Below are positions 35,356-47,479 of a stretch of 64,000 nucleotides of DNA, piece after piece. The position numbers were made by a program, and so were the translations under genes. This stretch comes from Miscanthus floridulus (taxonomy: Eukaryota; Streptophyta; Magnoliopsida; Poales; Poaceae). The stretch lies in contig NC_089598.1 in the NCBI RefSeq assembly GCF_019320115.1, positions 24,023,585 to 24,087,584 on the forward strand. Direction: 5' to 3'. Positions within the stretch are counted from its first letter, which is position 1; each line of letters opens with the position of its first letter. Under the pieces are notes generated by a model. It had not been told where the DNA came from. It was given only the letters and a program-made list of their open reading frames with translations, and did not search any database.

Positions 35356-35604
35356 GCTAGTCCCCAAGCATCATGTATTATGCTGCGACACGTCATTTTG
35401 ACCTTCTCTGACAAGTGAGGCTTGAACCCTTGATGCCTCCGACCACCGTCATCACCGGAGAAGTAGGTTGTCCAAAGAATGTATGGTGCTCTTAAGAAAA
35501 AAGAAAAAGAAAAAGATTTCTTGTCCTGAGAAGTGTGCCCACTTGTATTTCTGAAAAGAAATGTAAGTGATCTTAAAGCTTAGCGTCCTTGAACATCAGA
35601 AGCG

Positions 35605-36277
35605 TAGGGGTCGAAAAACAAACACATTCACTGCAAGGTGAAGTGTGCCCACTTAGTCCCCGAGCCTGGTAGTAGGTGACGTAGGCACGTGGTGCCAGGG
35701 TCTTAAAAAAGAATTCCTAGATTAGTTGAAAACCAAATTGCCGCACAGGCAAAACAAGATGCACCGGCAGGTGCATCGTACCGACGTAGTCCCCGAGCTT
35801 GCTGGAAGACGAAATATGAGCCTTGTAGCAAGGTCTAAAGAAATGTCTCTTAACTGTATGTGAGTATAAATCACATGTAGCCAAGGAGAACCATTATTCA
35901 AGCAGTGGTCGGGGCAGTCCCCGAGCATATTATTAATCCTTACAATTATTCAAAGCACAGGGGTCGAGTAGAGAAACACATTCACCGCAAGGTGAAGTGT
36001 GCCCACTTAGTCCCCAAGCCTGGTAGTAGGTGACGTAGGCACGTGGTGCCAGGGTCTCAAAATAATTCCCGCTGACGTAGAAAATCCAATTGCCGCATAG
36101 GCAAAACAAGATGCACCGGCAGGTGCATCGTACCGACGTAGTCCCCGAGCTTGCTGGAAGGCGAAATATGAGCCTTGTAGCAAGGTCTAAAGAAATATCT
36201 CTCAACTGTATGCGAGTACCAATCACATGTAGTCGAGTAGAGCAAACTTCGAATAGTGGTCGGGAGAGTCCCCGAGC
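35605..36277 (+). repeat. Two-copy tandem duplication in TAT1 3' region
   Basis: Units 35605-35928 and 35959-36277 (about 320 bp each) share GGTGAAGTGTGCCCACTTAG, the direct/inverted piece GCACCGGCAGGTGC and the ending GTCCCCGAGCA, with scattered differences. Confidence 0.85.
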
Positions 36278-36380
36278 ACGGCAGTGGTCATAGCATTTAC
36301 TGAGTACGGTAATGGTTGGAAAAGTTACCGTGGTCGGAGTATTCCCCGAGCAAGGGAATGGACCGGTCAGTCCCCGAGCA

Positions 36381-36457
36381 CAGTAGTGGTCTAGGCAATC
36401 CCCAAGCACAGTAGTGGTCTAGGCAATCCCCAAGCACAGTAGTGGTCTGGGCAATCC
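36381..36457 (+). repeat. 28-bp minisatellite, 2.75 copies
   Basis: Unit starts CAGTAGTGGTCTAGGCAATC and ends CCCAAGCA. Copies at 36381-36408, 36409-36436 and a partial at 36437-36457. Confidence 0.88.
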
Positions 36458-36939
36458 ATTATCGCGTATGCCGCTTGTACTATTATTTGTTGTATTTATT
36501 TGTCGCCGTACTCTGTCAAGTCCAAACTGACACGTCTTGGTCAAAAAAGCAAACAGGTATAGCACGACATTCTGCCCTCTTACTCTTTCTGTCAAATTGT
36601 CGCTTGGCACCTGTATAGAGGTGCATCAGTGTGGGCCCTCTGACTTTATCAGCGAAGAGGCGCGTACACTGTAAACGAAGGGGCGTGTTTATTGGCATAG
36701 ATCTCGAGGTGGTGTGAACAACCGTCCGCTGCGCGTGCGCACATCTCCCAAGAAACTCGGGCGGACGAAACGACGGAACTCTTCGTTATTTATAATGTAG
36801 ATCTGGCAAGCTACTGTCACCGTTCCCCATTGTCATTCGCCGCCGCCACCTTCGTCTTCCTCTTGCCAAACCCTATTCCTCCGATAATCATCGCCAAATC
36901 CCCTCGCCACCGCATCCACCCCCTAGAAAGGACAGAGTA

Positions 36940-39900
36940 ATGGCGAGGAGAGATGCCCAGAAGAAAGGCGGAATCATGGCGAAGGAGTGGTGGAAGTCGC
37001 GGAGCAACGAGCAGACCATCGAAGACCTCGTCGCCATGGGGGTGCTCCACAACAAGGCACTCGCTGGATGGCGCGCACCGAAAGGAGAAAGCTTCCCCGA
37101 TCCACAACCAGGTGAGATTGTGGTTTTCGAAGATTTCTTCAAATGGGGTTTTGGGATTCCAGTGCACCCTTTCCTTCAGGGTCTCTGCTTGTACTATGAG
37201 ATTAGGATTTGCAATCTGCATCCCAACTCGATTCTTCTCATCTCCACCTTCATCCATCTCTGCGAGGCGTATGGTGGCTTCCAGCCCCATTTCGACCTCT
37301 TTCGCCACCTGTTCTGTCTTCGGAAGAAAGGGAGCGGTGGCTCAAAGATCGTCGGAGGCGTCTACCTGAACCTATGTGACGGCATGAAGGCTCAATACCT
37401 GCACTGCCCCTGGAACACCTCATTGGACGAGTGGTACAAGAAGTGGTTCTACATCCGTGAAGAGCCGAACACCATCACTCTGTGCGACGTGGGGCTAATT
37501 CCAGAGAAGAAAAATAGCTGGTCGGAGAAGCCCGAGAACTTGGAGCAGATCGCCGAACTGCTCGGGATGATCCTGTGGGGAAGGCTTGATGGCCCAAGCG
37601 TGGTCGGCAACTTCATCAGCTGAAGAATTCAGCCCTGCCAGAAAAGGATTCATCCTGGCTTCGAGTACCAAGGAGGCACGGATCCAACAAGGACCAGGAA
37701 AGAGCCGCTCGACAAGATGGAAATCAAGGCCAGGATTGGAGAGCTGTTCAACCTGGCCGATCCCAATTATGTCGCGCTGAACGCCATCGAGCATGCCTTC
37801 AAGCTGGCTCGACCTCCCCCAAAGGTAAATGACGCCTCCTTTTAACTGTAGAGTCATGTTGTAGCAAGAAAATAACTGTTTGCCCCCATTTTGTGTCTCA
37901 GTGCAATGGTCGTGACCGGGCAGAAGTGTTCGTGTCACCTCCCCCCGGTGTAGAATGGCCGCAAGCTACCGGCCCAGCCGCCCAGACCAGCGCCAGGACC
38001 GACGACGTTCACTGGGCGGTACTCGAGATTGTAGAGGACGCCTCGACCAGAGCCGCTGGCAAACGTCCGGCTGCCAGCAAATGACGCCAAGCCATCTTCC
38101 CCCTGTCGGACGACGAAGCAGAGGATGCAGACATCTTCCGGCTCGTCCCCCGAAAGAGGAGAAGGCAGGTGGGACCGATGGAGCAGGGTGGCTCCTCTGG
38201 GCCAGCAGTGGTCACAGCACCGACCACTGCAACACAGAGGACAGACGAAGGAAACGTCAATCATCATACCCCGACGCCTGTACCGGAGGTAGAAAGAGTC
38301 CCATCGGAAACTGCCGAGCAAGCGGAGCAGGGGCGGTCGAGGAGACGTTCCTTCGCCACATCATTTCGCAAGTCAAAGCTGTAAGTATCTATATTTTTGA
38401 TGTAAGCTTGCATTTTGCATTGGATACTATTATCTTCTGAATTTGTCTCTGATGCATTAGATCGGCATCCACCGAGAGCCCCGACCAGCTAGCTGGGTGC
38501 GGCACGTCTTCGCCAACAACGGCGGGTCAAACTGCCCAGCAGCCAGCCATGGAGGAGCCCATAGCAGGGACTCCGCCTGGGCCTCAGCAGGCGGACGACC
38601 AGACGCTAGTCCCCGAGCAGCTGGTCAAGAAGACAACCGAGCAGAGTACAAGTGCTCCGAGCACGAACCTTGCTGAGGCAGATACCATGGCGCCAAGGGA
38701 GCTGGATCTAGCCGAGGAGCAGCAGCCAGAAGTGGCCCAGAATGTTTTTGCCGATGCGACGGCTCGTGGAAAAGCCCTGGTGGTCGTGGAGTCTGCAAAC
38801 TCCAGACCAGCGCCGCCTCCCGAACAGGAGGCTGAAGAAGAAGAAGTGGAAGAGGTCCTGGGCCGTCCCCAAGATAGGCGACAACATGTATATGTGTCGC
38901 GCTATCGGAACGACGAATGGATCATGCACGAGGAAATCCCAGAGGTCAAAGAGACCTTAAGAGTCGAACGTGCGGCCAAGCATCTGGTGACAGAAGTCTA
39001 GGTATATTTGGCTTGAGTCCTTGACCCTTTTGTGTAGTCGAACTGTCTGACGTAGCTTGTCTGTATGCAGGATTTGATGAAAACTGCAAGATACCGAAAA
39101 AGGTGCTTCGACCAGATAGAAGGAATCACGGCGACCAATAAGGAGCTGACGGCTGAAGTGGAACGCTTACGGCGCCAACTTGAAGCCGCCGACCAGGAGA
39201 GGACAGACCAAGAAGCACAGAACCAAAACCTAGTCGGCCAGCTCAATAACAAAGAGCGAGAGAGAACAAGTAAGTTTTCACCGTATCATAGCAAGTGCAA
39301 GACTTGTGTTATTGTGTTCTCGGCAGTAACAGCTGTAATGCAGGTTTAGAAGCTGAAATGACCCTACTCCAGGGGGAAAATAGCCGTGTGACTGCAGAAT
39401 GTGGTCGCCTGAAGGAGGACAACGAGAAACTGGCACGCAGCCAGTCTGAACTCCAAGACCACACTACCAGAATGAAGGAGGACCTGAAAAGTAAGCATTC
39501 CAGATCACCTCTCTCATTCTATTGCCCACCTTGCCTTGTCGTGTCATCACGTTTGATGTCTTGTACTGCGTTCAGTTTTGAAAGTCAATGCCAAGAGGCA
39601 CCTAGAGGCCATGATCAAGGAGCGTGACGACTGGAAGGCACGATGCCTCAAGGCCACCGAGGAGCGGGACACGTGGAACAAGCGGTGCCAAGAAATGGCA
39701 ACTGGTATTGTGCCCGTCCTCGACCTTATCGATCCGGCGCTCACAGAGGAAGAGCTAAGGACGCCCCAGCTCGGACTGGTCGAGAGATGTAGACAAGCAT
39801 GGGGGTGGTTCCAAGAATTCGTGAAGGAGGCGGGTGAGTACACGGGTGCCCATGTGCTAAGTATGGTGCGTGCTCACTACCCCCTGATCGATCTCAAACG

Positions 39901-40030
39901 CCTGGAGGCTGGGTACCCGAAGGAGATAGACCCAGACAAGGCAGAAGAGCTTCGGACGGCCCAGCTGGACTTGTCATCAAAGATAATTGGCGATATTAAC
40001 CTGTGTGGAGGTGGGACAACACCTGTATAG
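36940..40030 (+). pseudogene. TAT1 antisense gene, six exons, with three premature stops
   Basis: Runs opposite to gag-pol and converges on it. Exons by splice sites and frame: 36940-37824, 37902-38379, 38461-39001, 39071-39269, 39344-39490, 39576-40030. Every intron is 68-85 nt with GT...AG, and each junction keeps the frame. Exon 1 encodes the domain known as putative gypsy-type transposon (Pfam Transposase_28 type, recalled), with WGFGIPVHPFLQGL and the following aromatic-rich fold. Exons 2-3 are Pro/Ser/Thr/Glu-rich and acidic, with a basic RKRRR patch. Exons 4-6 are a long coiled coil (RLRRQLEAADQ, EKLARSQSELQ) ending in a compact C-terminal domain. Stops are TGA at 37621 and 38082 and TAG at 38999-39001; each is one C-to-T step from Arg CGA or Gln CAG. 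Function unknown. Known from Grande/RIRE2-type elements as an antisense ORF. Confidence 0.83.
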
Positions 40031-40900
40031 GGTGTGCCATCGACAAGCTAGCTAGAAACGCCATCATCTACAAGCCAACCAACGAAGCCTGCGGTCTCGA
40101 CCAGCCAGGCACCGGCGGGGCCATCCCCTTCAGCTCGACCAGCTCAAGAGTCCCCAAGACTCGAGTAGGGTATCAGAGGCGGCGAGCAGCAAATGCCATG
40201 CGCCCCGACCAGCCAATGTAATAGGCTTAGAGCTGTAGAAGGAGGACATAGTTGTGTTATTGTAAATTGGAGCCTCTTCAGGCAAGCTTGTAATAACGTA
40301 ACTGTATATCAATATAAGCTCGTTTGCTTTATACAAAACGTATTTAAGCTTGAAAATTTTTTTGTTGGTGTAACTAAGTGGGAACGTGTTAACGTTCTGT
40401 TTAGTTGTACCGTTTTGCTCGACACGTCATCCCGAAAAGTTTGTGCGGCCCTAGTTTGGGATGTGGTCGGAGTGTGAGGTACTATGACCTGTGCACACAT
40501 GGACGCAGACAAGTCAAACCAGGGGGGACCTGCCGATCACCCGCAACGTAGAGAGCGGATCCCGTGCATGTGTTGGGAGGAATCGGAGACAGGGCCTGCT
40601 CCGAAAACCGTAGAAGGAGTGGTGGTCGGCTTGTACTGGCTAAGTTAGAATAGCCATAAAATTCGGAGTGACACATTAGAGTGGTCGGAGAAATCATAAT
40701 TGCTTTATTAAAGTAAATCGAAAATACAAGTAGAGTACATATCTCAGTAGTTAAGCATAGAAACGTCTAAGCTTGTCGATGTGCCACGAGTTTGGTACGT
40801 CCGTGCCATCCAGGTGAGCTAACCTGTAAGACGTTGGACGTGTGACTTCCTTGATCATGAAGGGTCCCTCCCATGGGGTTGCGAGTTTGTGGACACTAGC
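40031..40900. other. TAT1 tail-to-tail interval between antisense gene and pol
   Basis: No ORF of interest. A plus-strand AATATAAG near 40311 could serve as poly(A) signal for the antisense gene. The gag-pol transcript must cross the antisense gene to reach the 3' LTR, so the transcripts would overlap. Confidence 0.5.
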
Positions 40901-43900
40901 CTAGTTCGTCTTCCACTTCAGGACTAAGTCCCCGACCACGAAGAAACGCTCTTTAACATTCTTGTTGTAGTACCTGCGCAAAACAACAAGGTATTTGGCC
41001 ATGCGCACACAAGAATCGAGCCTTTTCTCCTCTGTGCTGTTGACTTCTAGCTCCCGTACTTCATTGACCTTGCCCTCGTCATAGTTCTCTACCCGTGCTA
41101 ATCTGAAAGCTATATCTAGTGGGAGGACTGCCTCAGCGCCGTAAACCATAAAGTATGGTGAGACGCCGGTGTTACGACTGGGCTGAGTCCGGAGGCCCCA
41201 GACCACGGCTGGTAACTCCTTAAGCCATCTTCCAGGAGCTTTATCGTTTTCTCTGTACATCCTCTTCTTCAATGCGTCCAAGATCATGCCATTTGCCCGC
41301 TCGACTTGTCCATTCGCTCTAGGGTGCGCCACCGAGACGTATTTTACAACTATGCTCCTTTCATCGCAGAAGTCCCAAAAAGCGTTCCCGGTGAACTGAG
41401 TGCCCAGATCAGTAATGATGCTGTTGGGCACGCCGAAACGGTGGATGACCTGGTCGAGGAACATGACAGCTTTCTCTGAGGATGCCTGTACCAGAGGCAT
41501 GTATTCTATCCACTTAGAAAATTTATCAATTAGCACGAAGACGCATGTAAATTTCCCAGGAGCCGGTTTGAAAGGCCCGATCATGTCCAGTCCCCAGCAT
41601 GCGAAGGGCCAAGAGGCTGGAATCATCTGGATCTCATGTGCTGGTACATGGATTCTCTTGGAGAAGAACTGACAACCCTCACAGCGGCGGACTAGCTTCT
41701 CTGCGTCGGCAACTGCTGACGGCCAATAGAACCCTGCTCGAAAAGCCTTACCGACTAGCGTTCTTGAGGCCGCATGGTTGCCATAGGAGCCAGAGTGGAT
41801 TTGGTCCAGGAGACGCTCACCTTCCTCCTGGGTTATACACTTCATCAAGATTTCCTCCTTTGCGTTTTTGCGCCATAACTTGCCATCGACGAGCAGATAC
41901 TGCTTACTGCGACGCATCAGTCGTTCGTTTTCTGTTCGATCAGTGTAACCGCTACCATCTGTTAAGTACTTGATGAAAGGTGTCCTCCAGTCTGGCTCAT
42001 GAGTGGTCGGAAGCGGCTCGGTTGTGCTTGTTGCTAGAACCGTAGCCACTAATTGCTGGTCTGAAGCTTTGTCGATCGTTGAATCTTCGTCTTCAATGGA
42101 AGGCGTGAGCAGGTCTTGGACGAATACGCCATGTGGGATTTTGGCTCGGGATGATCCTAACTTTGACAACGCATCCGCTGCCTGGTTCTTGTCTCGGACC
42201 ACGTGTATGTACTCGATGCCATAGAACCTGCCTTCCAGCTTTCTTATCGATTTGTAATATGCGTCCATCTTTTCACTGGTCGTGTCCCAGTCCTTATTGA
42301 GTTGGTTGATGACCAGAGCCGAGTCTCCGTAGACATAAAGACGTTTAACTCCAAGCTCAACCACAATGCGTAGACCATGCAGGCATGCTTCATACTCGGC
42401 GGTGTTATTAGATGCTGGGAAATAAATCCTGAGGATGTACCGTAGCTGCTCCTTGGATGGTGACACGAAAAGAACTCCTGCTCCCGCACCGTCAATGTTG
42501 AGACAACCGTCGAAGTACATCGTCCAATATTCGTCGGATCCCGGAGAGGCAGGCGTGCTTAAGTCTGTCCACTCGACGATGAAATCGACGAGTGCCTGAG
42601 ACTTGATTGTAGTATGGCTTGCAAATTCCAAGGAAAAGGGGCATAGCTCCATTGCCCATTTGACGATGCGTCCGTTCACATCCTTATTGCGAATGATGTC
42701 CCCCAAAGGATACTCGGTCATGACCACCACCCGATATCCGTCGAAGTAATGTCTCAACTTTCGGGATATTATCAGTATGGCGTAGATCAGTTTCTGAATC
42801 TGTGGGTACCTGGTCTTGGATTCGTTGAGTACCTCACTAATGAAATAAATTGGCCGCTGTACCTTGTAGGCGTGGCCCGGCTCATCGCGCTCGACCACCA
42901 TTGTAGTGGAAACCACCCGATCGGTTGCCGCAATGTAAAGTAGGAGAGTTTCGTCTTCTCTGGGAGCAGTAAGTACCGGGGGTGATGTGAGGTATTCTTT
43001 TAGCTGCGTGAAAGCAGCGTCTGCTTCCTCCGACCACTCAAACTTCTCGGATGCTTTTAGCAGTTTGAAGAACGGTAGCCCTTTTTCTCCTAATCTTGAT
43101 ATGAAACGGCTTAGAGCGGCCATGCATCCGGTAAGCTTCTGGACATCTTTCACCTTTTTTGGAGGCTTCATGTCTAAGACAGCTTTGACTTTCTCCGGGT
43201 TAGGGCGTATGCCGTCGTAACTGATGACGTTGCCGAGCAGTATGCCAGAAGGAACGCCAAAGATACACTTCTTTGGGTTTAATTTCCATTGGAACGTATT
43301 GAGGGCTGCAAAGGTGCGTTCCAGGTTGTCAACAAGGGTACATGCTTCCTTGGTTTTGACAACTACGTCGTCCACATAAGCCTCGACGAGGCCGTCTTTT
43401 ATCTTGTCGTTGAGGCAAGCCTGTATAGCTCGTTGGTAGGTAGCCCCGGTGTTTTTGAGCCCGAACGACATAGTCGTGTAGCAGTAGGTGCCAAAAGGCG
43501 TGATGAAAGATGTCTTGATCTGGTCATCCTTTTTTAGAGCGATCTGGTGATAACCAGAGTAGCAATCGAGAAAAGAAAGCAGCTCGCAACTGGCGGTTGA
43601 ATCTACGACCTCGTCTATGCGAGGTAAGCCGAAGGGGTCCTTAGGGCAGTGTTTGTTGAGATCAGTGTAATCAACGCACATTCTCCATTCATTATTCTTT
43701 TTGCGTACAAGAACCGGGTTGGCTAACCATTCCGGATGATACACTTCTTTGATAAATCCGGCTACCAAAAGCCGTGTAACTTCTACCCTAATCGCCTCCT
43801 TTTTGTCGCGAGCAAACCGTCGTAGCTTCTGCTTGATTGGTTTGGCCTTGCTGTGGACATTTAAGGAGTGCTCAATCAAGTTCCGAGGTACACCGGGCAT

Positions 43901-43963
43901 GTCGGAAGGTTTCCATGCAAACACATCCACGTTGCCCCTCAAGAACCTGACGAGCGCGTCTTC
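40901..43963 (-). CDS. TAT1 pol: RT, RNase H, second RNase H, integrase (uninterrupted 1020-codon segment)
   Basis: Counting from the ORF that opens at 43942 (1013 aa): RT at about 40-240, with catalytic Asp126 (FLDCYSGYH) and YVDD at 189-192; classic RNase H at about 300-460; a second RNase H of archaeal/plant type at about 472-600 with Asp478 (YFDG), Glu516, Asp540 and Asp590; integrase with HHCC (His716, His723, Cys754, Cys757) and DDE residues Asp786, Asp845 and Glu881. All catalytic residues I can place are intact, although the usual TDNGTQF reads TDLGTQF. It is in the same frame as protease and gag, separated from protease by a single TAG at 43964-43966. The protein would make cDNA and insert it. 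Confidence 0.93.
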   Translation of the reverse strand, partial: EDALVRFLRGNVDVFAWKPSDMPGVPRNLIEHSLNVHSKAKPIKQKLRRFARDKKEAIRVEVTRLLVAGFIKEVYHPEWLANPVLVRKKNNEWRMCVDYTDLNKHCPKDPFGLPRIDEVVDSTASCELLSFLDCYSGYHQIALKKDDQIKTSFITPFGTYCYTTMSFGLKNTGATYQRAIQACLNDKIKDGLVEAYVDDVVVKTKEACTLVDNLERTFAALNTFQWKLNPKKCIFGVPSGILLGNVISYDGIRPNPEKVKAVLDMKPPKKVKDVQKLTGCMAALSRFISRLGEKGLPFFKLLKASEKFEWSEEADAAFTQLKEYLTSPPVLTAPREDETLLLYIAATDRVVSTTMVVERDEPGHAYKVQRPIYFISEVLNESKTRYPQIQKLIYAILIISRKLRHYFDGYRVVVMTEYPLGDIIRNKDVNGRIVKWAMELCPFSLEFASHTTIKSQALVDFIVEWTDLSTPASPGSDEYWTMYFDGCLNIDGAGAGVLFVSPSKEQLRYILRIYFPASNNTAEYEACLHGLRIVVELGVKRLYVYGDSALVINQLNKDWDTTSEKMDAYYKSIRKLEGRFYGIEYIHVVRDKNQAADALSKLGSSRAKIPHGVFVQDLLTPSIEDEDSTIDKASDQQLVATVLATSTTEPLPTTHEPDWRTPFIKYLTDGSGYTDRTENERLMRRSKQYLLVDGKLWRKNAKEEILMKCITQEEGERLLDQIHSGSYGNHAASRTLVGKAFRAGFYWPSAVADAEKLVRRCEGCQFFSKRIHVPAHEIQMIPASWPFACWGLDMIGPFKPAPGKFTCVFVLIDKFSKWIEYMPLVQASSEKAVMFLDQVIHRFGVPNSIITDLGTQFTGNAFWDFCDERSIVVKYVSVAHPRANGQVERANGMILDALKKRMYRENDKAPGRWLKELPAVVWGLRTQPSRNTGVSPYFMVYGAEAVLPLDIAFRLARVENYDEGKVNEVRELEVNSTEEKRLDSCVRMAKYLVVLRRYYNKNVKERFFVVGDLVLKWKTN

Positions 43964-44890
43964 CTATTTGGGATCCAGGTTGGCCCCTACGAGGGCCGTT
44001 TTGCTGGGATCGCCATCGACCAGCTGGATCGTCTTGTGCTCCTTGGACCTGATGTTCTTGCGTGGAGCCTCGAGCTCTGGGATCTCCAGGTGATCGGCCG
44101 AAGTCTTCTTAGCGTCGAGCATGGTCTCGGCCATGCGAATAGAGAGGTCATGGGCCTCTGCTATTTTGAAGCTGTCGTCCTCGCAGGTGTAAGCTGCGTA
44201 TACGTTGCCCCTGAGGGTTAAAACTCCTTTCTCAGTAGGCATCTTGAGCACCAGATACCTATAATGAGGTATGGCCATGAACTTGGTGAGCGACGATCGA
44301 CCAAGAATAGCATGGTAGGTGCCGTCGAAGTCAGCGACCACGAAGTTGACGTAGTCGGTGCGGAAGTGGTCCGGAGTCCCAAATTGTACAGGTAGCGTGA
44401 TCTGTCCGTGAGGTGTGGAGCTCTGTCTAGGGAGAACGCCCCAGAACTGTGCCTCGTATGGCTTCAGGTCCGCCTGGGCTATTTTCAGAGCGGGCAGGCT
44501 GTTCTTGAACAGTATGTCAATGGAGCTGCCGCCGTCGATCAGTACCCTGTCGAACTGAACCTTGTTGATACAAGGATCGAGGACCAGGGGAAAACGCCTT
44601 GGCTCTGGTATGGTGGCCCACTGGTCCTTCCTGCTGAAGTAGATTTCACGGTGAGACCACGGAGGAAGCCGCGGATCGGTGAGAAGGTTGTCGGTGTTTG
44701 CCACGTTCAAGCAAGCGCGGGCGAGCAGCTTGCGTTCTCGTTTGGTCTCAATGGACACCTTGCCACCGATGATGGTGTGCACGCGATCAGTCGGCTTGAC
44801 GTATTTATGACGAGGGTCTGCATCGTCGTCGTTGTTGTCCTCGTTGCGCTGTTCCCCCGCGTCGTTAGGCTTGTCGGACGTATCCGGAGC
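43964..44890 (-). pseudogene. TAT1 protease region
   Basis: Retropepsin with LIDGGSSIDIL (Asp-Gly-Gly in place of Asp-Ser/Thr-Gly, common in Tat elements) and HAILGRSSL as the second motif. An acidic spacer precedes it. The frame is the same as gag and pol, but it is bounded upstream by TAG at 44891-44893 and downstream by TAG at 43964-43966. Confidence 0.85.
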
Positions 44891-47410
44891 CTATTGACGC
44901 GTGTAGATAGTCTTGAGGACGTGGCGGTTCTCCATGGTGTGGTTCGACTTAGGATGGAGCTGGCAAGGCCCCTTCAATGCTTTGGCGTAGTCGTCCTCGT
45001 AGTTACGACGTTCGCCGCCCTTTTTCACGGTATTGACCTCGCTGTCGTCTTCCCGAGCACGCTTGCTCCTGTAATCGTCACAGCGGTTGCGCCGCTGATT
45101 ACGTTGGTCACGGTGGTCGCGGGAGTCGTTGCGCTGGTTGCGGCGGTCAAAATTGTCGTTCCGACCACGATTGTCGCGGTAATCGTCGCGGTGTGGAGGG
45201 TGGTCGGAGCGTGGAACCCTTGCTGCTTCTTCAACGATTATCTTTTTAGCGTCGTCAGCGTCCGCGTATTTCTTAGCGGTGGCCAAAAGCGCTGTGACTG
45301 ATTCAGGTCTCTTCCGGAGGAGCTTGTCTCTTAGGGCGTCGTGGAAGCGGAGGCCGGTGACGAAAGCCTCGATTGCTTCGTTGTCGGAGATTGATGGGAC
45401 CTTGATGCGCATCTCCGAGAAACACCGAACGTACTCGCGCAGTGGTTCGTCTTTCCGATCTCGGATCCGTTGCAGATCGTACTTGTTGCCGGGTTGTTCA
45501 CAAGTAGCGATGAAATTGTCGATGAAGGCCTGCTTGAGCTCCTGCCAAGAGTCAAAATAGTTCGGCGGCAAGCTAACCAGCCATTGGTGACCTGCATGAC
45601 CAACAACGACTGGGAAGTAGTTAGACATGACGTGCTCGTCAGCCATGGCTGATCGGCACGTAGTTTCGTAGAGCATGACCCATAATTCGGGGTTTTCCTT
45701 GTCGTCGTACTTCTGAAGTTTCTCGAGCTTGAAATTCTTGGGCCATATGACTTGGCGAAGGTGTGGAGTGAACTGCTTCAGACCCGGCAGACCGTGGGCG
45801 GTGTCATACTCCATATGGCGATAGCTTTCATGGGATGCATGATCGTTGGCTCTCTGGTTGGTGCGAGCACGCAGATCACGTCCACCGAGGTAATGGCGGA
45901 GATCATTATTGCCATCGCGGCGATCTCGATTGCCATCTGGATTAGCCCTGCGACCGTGGTTATCACGGTGATCGTCGCGGTTATCTCGGCGGTTGTCACC
46001 TCGAACGTCGTGGCGGTTATCCTCTCGACGGCGGTTTTCGTCCCGACCGCCATCATGACCACCGTTTCCGCCTTGACGGCTGTCCGACGGGTCGTTGTTG
46101 TGCGAGCCGCGTCGGTTGAGCGGCTGTGAGCGACTTGAGTATTGGCGGCTATGGCTTGATTCAACTGAAACGGATGGAGCCCGAGCTTGATTCATCTCTG
46201 CGGTCTGAGCCATAGCAGCCGTCAGATAAGCTTGTATGTCTTCACGGACTGCTTGGGTCTCGGGAGTGTTGGGCAGCCGCTGCATTGTCGCCATGGCGAC
46301 AGCTACGTTGGCGCTCGGGGTCTTGAAGACTTGTTTGTCCCCCACCCTGTTGAAAGCATTGTTGAGGTCACGTGGTTGGACCCTTATGCGTCATGCCTCC
46401 TAGTCTGCTTTAGCTTCAATTTGCCGGCGATTAAACCAGTCAATATTGCGTGCTTCGCGTGCAGTCTTTTCTTGTTCTGTTTCGCCGACTGCTGGCGGCT
46501 CATCATTGCTGACGACATGGATCAAATCCCCTCATCTTGGCGGGAAAGACGGAAATTGGGGGAAACCCGGGGCGTGGTCTGGCAGATCTAGATCGTATTT
46601 GACGCCTTCATCTTCATGACGCTGAAGCTCGGTGTGGACAGATGCGTTGGATGCGATGCCGGATGAGGAGCTGGAGTCGCCCTCTCGGACCGTGTGGACG
46701 GATCCTTCTTGATAATCTTCAATCCGGACCATGTTGACGATGTTGCATGGCTTCGGCTGAGATCAGTGTATAGGACACAGATCCGAGCGGCGTCGTAGAT
46801 TGCCCACGTAGCAGGAGGCAGCGTTTTGTAGGCCGTAGGGCTGGACCTGGTGGTTCTCCGTCGGGACTTCGTACTCGTAGAGTCGAAGACTCGTCGCGAA
46901 GGCTGGCTGGCGATGAGCGAAGCGCCCCTCAGGAGTAGATATGACCACGAGATCTGTTCCAAATCGCGCAGGACGACTGGTCCGAGCTGGTCGGATAGAT
47001 CTGTTGTGGGGAGCTGTTACCTGCTCATTAGGTTGGCTTTGAACCGTACTTACCAGAGCTAGGGTTTCAGCGAGTTTGATGTCGACCCGATCGATGGAGT
47101 CGAGCAGGTCGGTGTTGTCGATCTGCTTTCCTCTGTAGCGGGGAAGTGGATGACGGGTTGTCGGCGTGGCTGTAGGTGTGGTCGGAGCCAGATGTACCAT
47201 GGTCGGAGCCAGATTCATCGTGGTCGGAGCCGTGTTTACCGTGGTCGGAGCCGTGTTCACCGTGGTCGGAGCCGTGGCCGATGCAGGTGAAGTAGTCGTC
47301 GGCGCAGGTTGGATCCACGCCTCCTTCGTGGCCTTGGCGATGGAGTCGTTGGCGCCGGTAGTCCAGGTGATCTGGCCGATGGTGAACGTGAGGCCGTTGG
47401 GCGTAGCCAT
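44891..47410 (-). pseudogene. TAT1 gag, one frame with stops at 46763, 46532, 46400, 46391 and 44891
   Basis: ATG at 47410 (MATPNGLTFTIG). The N-terminus has five tandem seven-residue repeats around APTTVNT. The gag core is at about 45760-45260 (WPKNFKLEKLQKYDDKENPE, FSEMRIKVPSISDNEAIEAF). An Arg/Asp-rich low-complexity segment precedes it (about 46130-45850) and another follows it (about 45210-45050). The C-terminal CQLHPKSNHT is a partial zinc-binding remnant. In-frame stops are TGA at 46763, 46532 and 46391, TAG at 46400, and TAG at 44891, which ends gag. There is no frameshift. Confidence 0.88.
47175..47280 (+). repeat. 21-bp tandem repeat in TAT1 gag
   Basis: About five copies of a unit with GTGGTCGGAGCC, encoding on the minus strand seven-residue repeats APTTVNT or variants. 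Confidence 0.85.
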
Positions 47411-47460
47411 GGAGCTGGAGATGATGACCGTCTTGTTTGCCTGGAGAGCAGTACGCACAC

Positions 47461-47478
47461 CCCCTACCTGGCGTGCCA
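47461..47478 (-). other. TAT1 primer-binding site
   Basis: Minus strand TGGCACGCCAGGTAGGGG, one base from the 5' LTR. It matches the TAT2 PBS at 17 of 18 positions. The tRNA used is not identified here. Confidence 0.8.
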
Positions 47479-47479
47479 C

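Larger units (their letters stand above)
35356..36939 (-). other. TAT1 3' non-coding region and likely antisense-gene promoter
   Basis: Starts with a purine-rich tract on the minus strand (CTTGGGGACTAGC) next to the 3' LTR. Many copies of TAGTCCCCGAGC are present. A tandem duplication (35605-35928 and 35959-36277) and a 28-bp array (36381-36457) lie here. TTATTTATAATG at 36785-36797 is a plausible plus-strand TATA box, about 145 bp before the antisense-gene start. Confidence 0.6.

Noticed and set aside
36381..36457. 28-bp repeats resembling a CRISPR array
   Set aside because: The units are directly adjacent with no spacers and lie in a plant retrotransposon.
44408..45301. 297-codon plus-strand ORF across TAT1 protease and gag
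   Set aside because: Antisense shadow of the conserved gag-pol frame; Val-rich repeats mirror the Arg/Asp-rich gag segment.
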